From NCBI GenBank assembly GCA_025363205.1, contig JANYEI010000145.1, positions 1-61,300 on the forward strand: DNA of 61,300 bases, in the 5' to 3' direction. The notes under the pieces are model-generated. The model did not search any database. It was not told the origin of the DNA and saw only the letters and a list, made by a program, of their open reading frames with translations. A program made the position numbers and the translations under genes. Positions 20,439 through 28,566 of the stretch are shown here, piece by piece; the first letter of the stretch is position 1, and each line of letters starts with the position of its first letter. The DNA is from Frigoribacterium sp. Its GTDB lineage: Bacteria > Actinomycetota > Actinomycetes > Actinomycetales > Microbacteriaceae.

Positions 20439-21599
20439 ATGTTTTACCGTCGTTCGATGCTGATAGCCGATCCCGTCGATCCGTCCCTCGAATGCGCATC
20501 GTCCCCTGAACTCGCATCGAGCCGCGATCGATTCGTCGCGCGACGTTCGGGATTGAGCTCTGGAGCCACACTCTCCGGTGCGTCGGTGCCTGTTCCTCCC
20601 GTGCCTGTCCCTCCGGCGCGGCGCCTTTCTCGTGCAGGCCTCGAGCTTGATGAATTCGGTCCCCTCTCACCTTTTGTTTCCGATGCTGCGGTGACCGATG
20701 TCTTCGTCAACGGACCGGCAGACGTCTGGGTTGACCGGGGGAGCGGCGCGGTGCGCCAGCAACTCGCGCTTTTTGACGAGGGGATGCTGCGCGACCTCGC
20801 TGTGCGGCTGATCGGGCTCGGCGGGCGGCACATCGACGAGTCGACACCCTGCGTGGATGTGCGCCTGCACGACGGCATCCGCATCCACGCCGTGCTCCCC
20901 CCGATCTCGACCGGCGGCACGCTCCTTTCTATCCGGCTCCCGCGAGTGCAGCGCCTCGGGCTCGACGATCTTGCGGCGGCAGGTTTCTTCTCGACCGTCG
21001 ACTTCGAGACGGTGTCGGACCTCGTCACGCGCAGACAGAACCTGCTCATTACCGGAGCGGGGGGAAGCGGAAAGACCACCCTGCTTGCAGCGCTGCTGTC
21101 GAGCGCCGCTCCCGGCGATCGAATCATCGCGATCGAGGACGTGAGCGAGCTGCGCGTGGCGCATCCGCATTTCGTCTCGCTCGAGGCGCGACAGGCGAAT
21201 CTCGAGGGGGCTGGACAGGTGGGGCTTGAGCGATTGGTGCGTGAAGCACTGCGGATGCGCCCCGATCGGCTCGTGCTCGGCGAGTGTCGCGGGGCGGAGA
21301 TCCGCGAGTTGCTCGCTGCCCTCAACACCGGGCACGATGGCGGAGCGGGCACTCTTCACGCCAACTCTCTCGATGACGTTCCGGCGCGTATCGAAGCGCT
21401 TGGGGCGCTCGCCGGCATGAGCCCGACAGCCATCGCGCGCCAGACCGTCAGCGCCATTGGCACCGTGCTGCACCTCGAACGCGACCGGGATACCCGGCGC
21501 CTCGCCCAGATCGGGCGCTTCGAACTCGACCGCCGCGACCGTCTGCGTATGGTGGAAAGCACGGTGGAGGGCATGGTGGAGTCCCGTGCGACGGCGTAG
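20439..21599 (+). CDS. tadA: TadA/CpaF-type pilus assembly ATPase
   Basis: 386 residues; start at ATG 20439 (ATG 20457 is also possible). Cytoplasmic secretion ATPase that drives Tad/Flp pilus assembly. Seen: the N-terminal CpaF domain (SPFVSDAAVTDVFVNGPADV), Walker A GAGGSGKTT (about residues 206-214), Asp box IIAIEDVSELR, Walker B-like RPDRLVLGECRG and His box GHDGGAGTLHAN. The first 75 residues are a low-complexity Ser/Pro extension. It heads a five-gene tad-type operon with 14 bp overlap into tadB. The ssd/cpaE gene usually found just upstream is absent. Confidence 0.93.
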   Translation: MFYRRSMLIADPVDPSLECASSPELASSRDRFVARRSGLSSGATLSGASVPVPPVPVPPARRLSRAGLELDEFGPLSPFVSDAAVTDVFVNGPADVWVDRGSGAVRQQLALFDEGMLRDLAVRLIGLGGRHIDESTPCVDVRLHDGIRIHAVLPPISTGGTLLSIRLPRVQRLGLDDLAAAGFFSTVDFETVSDLVTRRQNLLITGAGGSGKTTLLAALLSSAAPGDRIIAIEDVSELRVAHPHFVSLEARQANLEGAGQVGLERLVREALRMRPDRLVLGECRGAEIRELLAALNTGHDGGAGTLHANSLDDVPARIEALGALAGMSPTAIARQTVSAIGTVLHLERDRDTRRLAQIGRFELDRRDRLRMVESTVEGMVESRATA

Positions 21600-22518
21600 T
21601 CGTGCCGCGGATCTCGAGCCGCTCGCTGCAGTGGTGCAGCGTCTCGGGGTGCTGCTGGCGGCGGGTGTGGCACCCGCCTCTGGCTGGGCCTATCTGGCCG
21701 AAGCGGCTCGAGGAAATGCCGAAAGCGGAGTGCGGGGAGTGGCCGACTCAGCCGCGCGCGGCGACTCCATTCCCGAAGCGATCCTCACCGTTGCCGGGTC
21801 GAACGCGGCGGAGACAACGGCCTGGCGCGGACTTGCCGCTGCGTGGATCGTGGCCAGTGATGCCGGGGCGCCCTTGGCCGCCACCCTCGCCGATCTTGCC
21901 GCGTCCCTACGCTCTCTCGCCCAAAACCAGCGCGATCTCGAGACAGCGCTCGCAGGCCCGGTAGCCACCGCGCGGATGGTCATGGCGCTTCCCGTGGTCG
22001 GCATCCTGTTCGGCATCGCCCTTGGCTTCGACTCGGTCCGGATTCTCTTCACGACTCCGCCGGGGCTGGCGTGTCTTGCGCTCGGTAGCTCGCTGATGCT
22101 CTTCGCGCAGCTCTGGAATCGCCGACTCATGCGCCGCGCACGACCCACACACCTGACTCCGGGTCTCGCTCTCGACCTCATGGCGATCGCGGTCTCGGGC
22201 GGAGCATCCCTGACGCGCGCGCGGCGTGCCGTAGCGGATGCCCGCGAAACCTGCGGAATCGGTGACGACGACAGCGAGGCCGCGATCGAGGACGTGCTTG
22301 CCCTCAGCAGCCGGGCGGGTATCCCGGCGGCAGCGCTGCTGCGAAGCGAGGCGACCGAAGCGCGACGGACGGCTCGCAGCACGGGGGAGCGCACCGCCGC
22401 GACGCTCGCAGTGACTCTCATGCTGCCGCTCGGGTTGTGCATCCTGCCGGCATTTATGCTGCTCGGTGTCGCGCCGTTGCTGATCGCCGTCATCTCGTCC
22501 ACAGTGACCGGCTTGTGA
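21586..22518 (+). CDS. Tad secretion F-domain membrane protein (TadB/TadC-like)
   Basis: 310 residues from the GTG at 21586, overlapping tadA by 14 bp. It has two cytoplasmic T2SSF-like helical halves: the first starts LAAVVQRLGVLLAAGVAPAS, the second LTPGLALDLMAIAVSGGASL. Each is followed by paired membrane segments (VMALPVVGILFGIALGF and LACLALGSSLMLFAQLW; LAVTLMLPLGLCILPAFMLL and onward). Other Tad loci carry separate TadB and TadC; only one gene is present here, so it may serve as both. It forms the inner-membrane platform on which TadA acts. Confidence 0.85.
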   Translation: MRRRSRAADLEPLAAVVQRLGVLLAAGVAPASGWAYLAEAARGNAESGVRGVADSAARGDSIPEAILTVAGSNAAETTAWRGLAAAWIVASDAGAPLAATLADLAASLRSLAQNQRDLETALAGPVATARMVMALPVVGILFGIALGFDSVRILFTTPPGLACLALGSSLMLFAQLWNRRLMRRARPTHLTPGLALDLMAIAVSGGASLTRARRAVADARETCGIGDDDSEAAIEDVLALSSRAGIPAAALLRSEATEARRTARSTGERTAATLAVTLMLPLGLCILPAFMLLGVAPLLIAVISSTVTGL

Positions 22519-22622
22519 GTTCTGTTCACCGATGCCGGGATGCGGGGAATGCGAAAACAGCGAACCACACACCATTGACGTGTCTGGCGGCCTGCCGGGC
22601 TCACGACGAGAGGAATGTGCAG

Positions 22623-22814
22623 ATGAAGAGACTTCGCGCCAGGGTACGTCGGGGAGAGCTGCGGCGGGAGGAGGGCGCGGCCACGGCCGAATACGCGATC
22701 GCCACCATGGCCGCGGTCGGATTCGCGGGGCTACTCGTCGCGATCCTGCGCAGCGACGAGGTGCGTAACATGCTCACGGAACTCGTGCATCGTGCGCTCA
22801 CCTTCGCGGGCTGA
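22623..22814 (+). CDS. DUF4244 pilin-like small protein
   Basis: 63 residues: a basic N-terminus (MKRLRARVRRGELRREEG), then AATAEYAIATMAAVGFAGLL, with the Glu at +5 and a hydrophobic stretch typical of class III prepilin signals, then a short tail. This is the DUF4244 protein that takes the Flp-pilin position in actinobacterial tad loci. GAGAGG precedes the ATG. No dedicated prepilin peptidase is present in the window, so cleavage would need one elsewhere. Confidence 0.88.
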   Translation: MKRLRARVRRGELRREEGAATAEYAIATMAAVGFAGLLVAILRSDEVRNMLTELVHRALTFAG

Positions 22815-23157
22815 CCGCCGACCCCATCGGGCTTCCGGGGAGCGCGGCAGCGTGACGGCTGAATTCGCCACCGTCATCCCCGCCGTGCTGCTGGTGCTCG
22901 CGGCCTGCCTTTCGGGGATGCAGCTCTCCATCCAGCAGGTTCGGCTGCAACAGGTCGCGGCGACGGCCGCACGGAGTGTTGCTCGGGGGGAGCCTGCGGG
23001 GGCGGCATCCGCAATGGTGACAGGGTCGAGCCTTCGGATAGCACATCGCGGCGACCTGGTCTGCGTTACGGCATCCGCTCACGGTTCGACGGTCGTCGGG
23101 CTGATCAGTGGGTTCACGGTGAGTGCGTCGAGCTGTGCGTTCGACGGGGGCAGGTGA
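22792..23157 (+). CDS. TadE-like minor pilin protein
   Basis: 121 residues from the GTG at 22792, overlapping the pilin-like gene by 23 bp. After a basic leader comes ERGSVTAEFATVIPAVLLVL, a TadE-type signal with the Glu at +5 and one membrane helix, then a small extracytoplasmic domain with two cysteines (LVCVTAS and ASSCAF) that may form a disulfide. TadE proteins are membrane pseudopilins. A GTG at 22852 is an alternative but would cut into the signal. Confidence 0.85.
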   Translation: MRSPSRADRRPHRASGERGSVTAEFATVIPAVLLVLAACLSGMQLSIQQVRLQQVAATAARSVARGEPAGAASAMVTGSSLRIAHRGDLVCVTASAHGSTVVGLISGFTVSASSCAFDGGR

Positions 23158-23160
23158 GCG

Positions 23161-23550
23161 GTGGTGCGCGACGCGCAGGGGAGTGAGAGGGGCTCCGGGT
23201 CCATCCTCGCGGTGGCGATAGTCGCTGCGGTGCTCATGCTGTTCTCCCTCGTACTGCCGGTCGCCACAGTCCTCTCGGCGCAACAGCGAGTGGCGGGAGC
23301 GGCGGATGCATCGGCGCTCGCCGCAGCGGATGTGGCAGTCGGCATCCGCTCCGGAAGCCCGTGTCCCAGTGCCGCTACCGTCGCCGCCGCGAATGCCGCG
23401 CGACTGGACGGGTGCCTCATCGAGGGACCAACTGCAACGGTGCGGCTGACCACCTCGGTGCTCGGTTTTGCCGTGTCCGCGCGGGCCACCGCCGGCCGTC
23501 CCGCAAGCGAAGCGATGGTGCCCGGCGATGCTGCTGGGGATACCAGATGA
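23161..23550 (+). CDS. Helicase/secretion-neighbourhood TadE-like protein
   Basis: 129 residues with one N-terminal helix (SILAVAIVAAVLMLFSLVLP), preceded by GSERGSGS, then QQRVAGAADASALAAADVAV, the block that marks this actinobacterial family (the Rv3654c type, usually last in the tad operon). Two cysteines in the C-terminal half (SPCPS, DGCLIEG) may form a disulfide. It starts with GTG 3 bp after the TadE stop and ends the operon; topA follows after 164 bp with its own ribosome site. Confidence 0.85.
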   Translation: MVRDAQGSERGSGSILAVAIVAAVLMLFSLVLPVATVLSAQQRVAGAADASALAAADVAVGIRSGSPCPSAATVAAANAARLDGCLIEGPTATVRLTTSVLGFAVSARATAGRPASEAMVPGDAAGDTR

Positions 23551-23714
23551 AGCGGCTGTCACGTTTCTGTGTGTATGGTGTGCGTGTCGGGACCACTACC
23601 GATATCTCCGACTCGCGGTGCGTAGCATCAGCGGTGCCGCCCTAGGCTGGGCGGGGTTTGGTTTCACCCGGAGACCCACAGAGGCGGCGGGAGTCGCAAA
23701 AGTCAAGGAGTCAA

Positions 23715-26594
23715 GTGCCTGGCACGAAGAAGCTGGTCATAGTCGAGTCGCCCGCAAAGGCAAAGACGATAGCCCAGTACTTGGGCGACGGATACGAGGT
23801 GCTGGCCTCGGTCGGACACATCCGCGACCTGATCGAGCCAAAAAATCTTCCGCCGGAGCTGAAGAAGGGCTCGCTCGGCAAGTTCTCGATCGACGTGGAG
23901 AACGGCTTCCTTCCTTACTACGTGGTCTCCGACCAGAAGAAGAAGACGGTCGCCGACCTGAAGCGCGCACTCAAGGGCGCCGACGAGCTCTACCTCGCCA
24001 CTGATGAGGACCGTGAGGGTGAGGCCATTGCGTGGCACCTTCTCGACGAGCTCAAGCCCAAAGTTCCGGTGAAGCGCATGGTCTTCCACGAGATCACCAA
24101 GGAGGCGATCGAGCGGGCCCGCGACAACACCCGAGACATCGATACCGCCCTCGTCGATGCCCAGGAGACCCGCCGCATCCTTGACCGGCTCTACGGCTAT
24201 GAGATCTCCCCTGTGCTCTGGCGCAAGATTGGTCCTGGCTTGTCTGCCGGGCGCGTGCAGTCCGCCGCCACCCGTCTCGTCGTCGACCGCGAGCGCGAGC
24301 GCCTTGCCTTCGTGGCAGCCGGCTACTGGGACCTGTCGGCGCTGCTCGCGGCATCCGCCGGATCGACGCCCTTCGAGTCCCGCCTCGCCCGTCTCGACGG
24401 GGTGCGCGTCGCCACCGGCCGCGACTTCGACGACACGGGCCAGCTCAAGGCCGCGACGAAGGGCAAGCCGGATGCGATCGCTCTCGACGAGCAGGCTGCG
24501 ACCGCCCTTGCCGAGGCACTGCGCGATCCGTCGGTTTCTGTCGTCGTGTCTTCGGTTGATTCCAAGCCGTACACCCGGCGCCCCGCTGCCCCGTTCAGTA
24601 CCTCAACGCTGCAGCAGGAGGCCGCGCGCAAGCTGCGTTTCTCCGCGCGCCAGACGATGAGCGTGGCCCAGGGCCTGTACGAAAACGGGTACATCACCTA
24701 CATGCGTACGGATTCGCTCAACCTCTCGCAGCAGGCGATGACCGCCGCTCGGAGCCAGGCGGCCTCGCTCTATGGTGCCGAGAGCGTTTCTGAAAAGCCC
24801 CGCACCTACGCGAGCAAGAGTAAGAATGCGCAAGAGGCGCACGAGGCAATCCGACCTGCGGGGGACACTTTCCGCACGCCGGGGCAGCTCGAGGGCACGC
24901 TTCGCGGCAACGACTGGAAGCTCTACGACCTCATCTGGAAGCGCACTATCGCCTCCCAGATGGCCGACGCCAAGGGCATGACAGCGTCCGTGGTCATCAC
25001 CGCCGGACCCGTGCAGGGTACGACGATGGCCGAGTTCGCCGCGAGTGGCACGGTCATCACATTCCGTGGATTTCTCCAGGCCTATGAGGAGAGCCGCGAC
25101 GAGGAGCGTAACGATGCGGCAGAGCCGGCCGAAGCCAAGCTCCCGCCGCTCACCGTCGGACAGAAGCTGTCGGTGACGGAGGTCACGGCGAAGGGTCACG
25201 AGACCAGCGCACCGCCGCGCTACACCGAGGCGAGCCTGGTCAAGACGCTCGAAGAGCTGGGAATCGGGCGTCCGTCGACCTATGCGTCGATCATCTCGAC
25301 CATCATTGACCGCGGCTACGTCACCCCGCGGGGAACTGCCCTCGTGCCCAATTGGATCGCGTTTTCGGTAGTGCGCCTGCTTGAGGACTTCTTTTCCGAC
25401 CTGGTGGAGTACGACTTCACGGCCAGCATGGAAGACGATCTCGACCGCATCGCCGACGGCAAGCAAGATCGCGTCGACTGGCTCAACAGCTTCTACTTCG
25501 GCAGCGATAAGCACCGCGGACTCCGCAGCGTCATCGACAACCTCGGCGAGATCGATGCGAAGAGCATCAACTCGATCCGGCTCGATGACGAGGTCACGCT
25601 GCGCATCGGCAAATACGGTCCGTATCTCGAGGTCGTGGATGCGGATGCCGCGCCGGAAGAGACCCCGCGTCGCGTAAACATCCCGCCGGAGCTCGCGCCC
25701 GACGAGCTCACCGTTGCAAAAGCGCACGAGCTGATCGATGCTCCCGTCGTCGTGGACCGGGTGATCGGGGTCAACCCTGACAACGGCAAGAACGTTGTCG
25801 CGAAGGACGGTCGCTTCGGGCCGTACATCACCGAGGCGGATCCGGAACCTGCGGCGGTCGACCCGGTCGAGACCCCGGTCGCGGAGTCTGCTGTTGACCC
25901 AGCCACCGGCGAGATCATCGAGCCGAAGAAGAAGCGTGCCGCGCCGAAGAAGGTAGCGGCGATCAAGCCGCGCACGGCGTCCCTGTTCAAGTCGATGGAC
26001 CTCGCGACCGTCAGTCTCGACATCGCGTTACGACTTCTCGCGCTGCCTCGGGTCGTCGGCCAGGATCCCGAGACCGGCGAAGAGATCACCGCCCAGAACG
26101 GCAAATTCGGCCCGTACCTCAAGAAAGGCGTCGACACGCGCTCGCTCACCGGGGAAGACCAGATCTTCGAGATCGATTTGCCCGGTGCGATTGAGCTCTA
26201 CTCCCAGCCCAAGTACGGTGCCCGCAAGGCGTCCAGCGCCCTCAAGGAGTTCGACGCTGACCCGGAAAGCGGTAAGCCAATCCGCATCAAGGACGGTCGC
26301 TTTGGCGCCTATGTGACCGATGGCGTCACCAATGCGACGATTCCGCGCGGGGAGACGGTTGAGGAGATCGACTTCGAGCGGGCCGTGCAAATGCTCGCCG
26401 ACAAGCGTGCGAAGGGTCCGGTGGTGAAGACTGCCGCGGCGAAAAAGCCTGCGGCCAAGAAACCCGCGGCGAAGAAGCCTGCCGCCAAGAAGCCTGCCGC
26501 CAAGAAGCCTGCTGCGACAAAGCCGGCTGCAACAAAGCTGGCTGCAACAAAGCTGGCTGCAAAGCCGGTCGTTGCGTTCGAGCCCGCGCAGTAG
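23715..26594 (+). CDS. topA: DNA topoisomerase I with Lys/Ala/Pro tail
   Basis: 959 residues from the GTG at 23715 (AAGGAG just upstream). Type IA enzyme that relaxes negative supercoils. Seen: Toprim KLVIVESPAKAKTIAQYLG, acidic DEDREGEAIAWH, catalytic Y329 in GYITYMRTDS, and three or more C-terminal repeats of the GRFGPY type (residues about 690-900) in place of zinc fingers. The last 50 residues are repeated AAKKPAAKKP units, a cationic tail known in actinobacterial TopA to aid processivity. It follows the tad genes and precedes tmk by 20 bp. Confidence 0.97.
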   Translation: MPGTKKLVIVESPAKAKTIAQYLGDGYEVLASVGHIRDLIEPKNLPPELKKGSLGKFSIDVENGFLPYYVVSDQKKKTVADLKRALKGADELYLATDEDREGEAIAWHLLDELKPKVPVKRMVFHEITKEAIERARDNTRDIDTALVDAQETRRILDRLYGYEISPVLWRKIGPGLSAGRVQSAATRLVVDRERERLAFVAAGYWDLSALLAASAGSTPFESRLARLDGVRVATGRDFDDTGQLKAATKGKPDAIALDEQAATALAEALRDPSVSVVVSSVDSKPYTRRPAAPFSTSTLQQEAARKLRFSARQTMSVAQGLYENGYITYMRTDSLNLSQQAMTAARSQAASLYGAESVSEKPRTYASKSKNAQEAHEAIRPAGDTFRTPGQLEGTLRGNDWKLYDLIWKRTIASQMADAKGMTASVVITAGPVQGTTMAEFAASGTVITFRGFLQAYEESRDEERNDAAEPAEAKLPPLTVGQKLSVTEVTAKGHETSAPPRYTEASLVKTLEELGIGRPSTYASIISTIIDRGYVTPRGTALVPNWIAFSVVRLLEDFFSDLVEYDFTASMEDDLDRIADGKQDRVDWLNSFYFGSDKHRGLRSVIDNLGEIDAKSINSIRLDDEVTLRIGKYGPYLEVVDADAAPEETPRRVNIPPELAPDELTVAKAHELIDAPVVVDRVIGVNPDNGKNVVAKDGRFGPYITEADPEPAAVDPVETPVAESAVDPATGEIIEPKKKRAAPKKVAAIKPRTASLFKSMDLATVSLDIALRLLALPRVVGQDPETGEEITAQNGKFGPYLKKGVDTRSLTGEDQIFEIDLPGAIELYSQPKYGARKASSALKEFDADPESGKPIRIKDGRFGAYVTDGVTNATIPRGETVEEIDFERAVQMLADKRAKGPVVKTAAAKKPAAKKPAAKKPAAKKPAAKKPAATKPAATKLAATKLAAKPVVAFEPAQ

Positions 26595-26614
26595 AAAAAA
26601 GTGCGGAGCTCAGC

Positions 26615-27232
26615 GTGACCGGTCTGTTCATCACCTTCGAGGGCGGCGACGGATCGGGTAAATCCACCCAGGCCGGCCTGCTCGCGGACTGGCTGACGGC
26701 ATCCGGTCACACGGTCGAGCGCTCGCGGGAGCCGGGCGGAACCGAGCTCGGGCTCGAGCTGCGGGAAATCGTGCTGCACCGTCGCGGACACATCGCGCCG
26801 CGCGCCGAAGCCCTGATCTACGCTGCCGATCGCGCCCACAACATCGCCACTAGGGTGCGGCCGGCGATCGAGCGCGGCGAGATCGTGATCCAGGACCGCT
26901 ACCTCGACTCCTCGGTGGCCTACCAGGGTGCGGGGCGGGTGCTCGACCCCACAGAGGTGCGTGACATTTCGCTCTGGGCAACCGAGGGGTTCCTGCCGCA
27001 CCTCACCATCCTGCTTGATCTCGATGAGACGATCGGCCGGGAGCGGCTGGATGTGGCGCGTACCAAATACGACCGGCTCGAGGCCGAGAAGAGCGACTTC
27101 CACTCCCGGGTGCGAGCCGGATTCCTCGCGCTCGCGGCGGCGGAACCTGACCGCTTTCTCGTGCTCCCGGCCATCGATTCGATCGAGTCGATCGCCGCAC
27201 ACATCCGCGCCCGCGTGACCAGTCTCTTGTAG
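26615..27232 (+). CDS. tmk: Thymidylate kinase
   Basis: 205 residues. Phosphorylates dTMP to dTDP. Seen: P-loop FEGGDGSGKST (residues 8-18), DR(E)PGG motif SREPGGTELG, the DRYLDSSVAYQG dTMP-binding block and the LID-like RLEAEKSDFHSRVR. The GTG lies 20 bp after topA. holB follows after 156 bp of repeat-bearing spacer, the common tmk-holB pairing. Confidence 0.96.
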   Translation: MTGLFITFEGGDGSGKSTQAGLLADWLTASGHTVERSREPGGTELGLELREIVLHRRGHIAPRAEALIYAADRAHNIATRVRPAIERGEIVIQDRYLDSSVAYQGAGRVLDPTEVRDISLWATEGFLPHLTILLDLDETIGRERLDVARTKYDRLEAEKSDFHSRVRAGFLALAAAEPDRFLVLPAIDSIESIAAHIRARVTSLL

Positions 27233-27260
27233 CACTCTCGCGTTTGTCTCGCCTGCCCCG

Positions 27261-27331
27261 AGGAACTGCCTCGCGGAACTGTGCACGCGGAACTGTGCAA
27301 GCCGAGCTGTGCCCACCGAACTGTGCAGTCT
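27261..27331 (+). repeat. Tandem repeat of a 14-15 bp unit between tmk and holB
   Basis: About five imperfect direct copies of a unit close to GGAACTGTGCACGC span 27261-27331. Copies differ by one to four bases. They fill most of the tmk-holB gap and do not code. The function is unknown. Confidence 0.65.
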
Positions 27332-27388
27332 GGACTCCCGCATGCCGCGGGGGCAGGTCGGGTCAGCCGCTCCGCTTAGGCTTGACGG

Positions 27389-28564
27389 ATGACCGTGTGG
27401 GATGAATTGACCGGCCAGTCGGAGGCGATCGCGATCTTCCGCGCGGCGGCAGCTGACTCGACGCTCGGCAACTCTCCGATCGGAGATTCGGCGATGACCC
27501 ACTCCTGGCTCATCACCGGGCCGCCCGGGTCTGGTCGATCGAACCTCGCCTATGCGTTCGCGACGGCACTCCTCAGCCCCGCGGCCACCGGCGGCACCGG
27601 AAACCCCGACGGCGACGAAGCCACCCGGCGCCAGGTCGCAGCCCGCACGCATCCCGATCTCGCCGTGCTCAGCACCGAGGGCGTGATCATCAAGATGGAT
27701 GACGTGCGCCGGTTGGTCTCGAGCTCGAACTTCTCTCCATCGGTGAGCCGGTACCGCGTAATCGTGATCGAAGACGCGGACCGCATGCAGGAGCGCACCT
27801 CCAACGTGCTGCTCAAAGCTCTCGAAGAGCCGCCGCCGCGAACAGTCTGGATTCTCTGCGCGCCGAGCGAAGCAGACCTGCTTCCCACCATCCGCTCCCG
27901 TGTGCGCACTGTGCGATTGCGCGTTCCGGATGTCGCGGAGGTCGCCGGGCTGATCGCACTGCGCAATGGCGTGGACATCGCCACCGCTACGCGCGCGGCC
28001 CGCGAGTCGCAGAGCCACATCGGCATGGCCCACCGCCTCGCAACGAACGAGGATGCCCGGCGTCGGCGCCAGCAGACCATCGAGATCGCTCTCGGCATCC
28101 ACACCGTGTCGGGGGCGGTGATCGCCGCAGCGAAACTGCTCGAGCTCGCCGGCGAGGATGCTAAGGCAATCACCGAGGAACGCGACGCCGTGGAGCGCGA
28201 AAGCGCGCTGCGATCGCTGGGGATCGAGCCGGGCGGCACCATCCCGCCGGCTCTCCGCGCACAGTTGCGCACTCTCGAGGATGACCAGAAGCGGCGGGCG
28301 ACGCGCAGCCTGCGTGATGGCATCGACCGCATCATGGTGGATCTCCTCTCCCTGTACCGCGACATCCTGCTGCTGCAGCTCGACGCCCGCACCGAGCCGA
28401 TCAATCTCGCGATCCTCTCCCAACTCACGAGCGCGAGTGCGGCCTCGACGGCCGCCGAGACCCTCGCCACGATGGACGCCATCGCCACCGCCCGCACGCG
28501 CATCGACGGCAACGTGGCTCCGGCTCTCGCCCTCGAAGCCATGCTGATCTCCACCGCCCGCTGA
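27389..28564 (+). CDS. holB: DNA polymerase III subunit delta'
   Basis: 391 residues. Clamp-loader subunit. It opens MTVWDELTGQSEAIAIF, with a degenerate Walker A GPPGSGRSNLA (Lys replaced by Arg), sensor/arm segments YRVIVIEDADRMQERTSNVL and LLKALEEPPPRTVWILCAPS, and the SRVRTVRL that follows. The four-cysteine zinc site usually found between Walker A and THPDL is absent: that stretch reads ATGGTGNPDGDEATRRQVAA, without a Cys. The C-terminal collar domain is present. Context (tmk upstream) supports the call. Confidence 0.92.
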   Translation: MTVWDELTGQSEAIAIFRAAAADSTLGNSPIGDSAMTHSWLITGPPGSGRSNLAYAFATALLSPAATGGTGNPDGDEATRRQVAARTHPDLAVLSTEGVIIKMDDVRRLVSSSNFSPSVSRYRVIVIEDADRMQERTSNVLLKALEEPPPRTVWILCAPSEADLLPTIRSRVRTVRLRVPDVAEVAGLIALRNGVDIATATRAARESQSHIGMAHRLATNEDARRRRQQTIEIALGIHTVSGAVIAAAKLLELAGEDAKAITEERDAVERESALRSLGIEPGGTIPPALRAQLRTLEDDQKRRATRSLRDGIDRIMVDLLSLYRDILLLQLDARTEPINLAILSQLTSASAASTAAETLATMDAIATARTRIDGNVAPALALEAMLISTAR

Positions 28565-28566
28565 GG

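Noticed and set aside
20053-20670. N-terminal extension of acs by about 200 codons
   Set aside because: The extra sequence is low-complexity, crosses the 6C RNA and its promoter, and the ATG at 20052 gives the normal Acs length.
26309-28423. Open frame of 704 codons on the minus strand
   Set aside because: It is antisense to the topA tail, tmk and holB, all clear genes. Long antisense frames are expected in high-GC DNA and it shows no domain.
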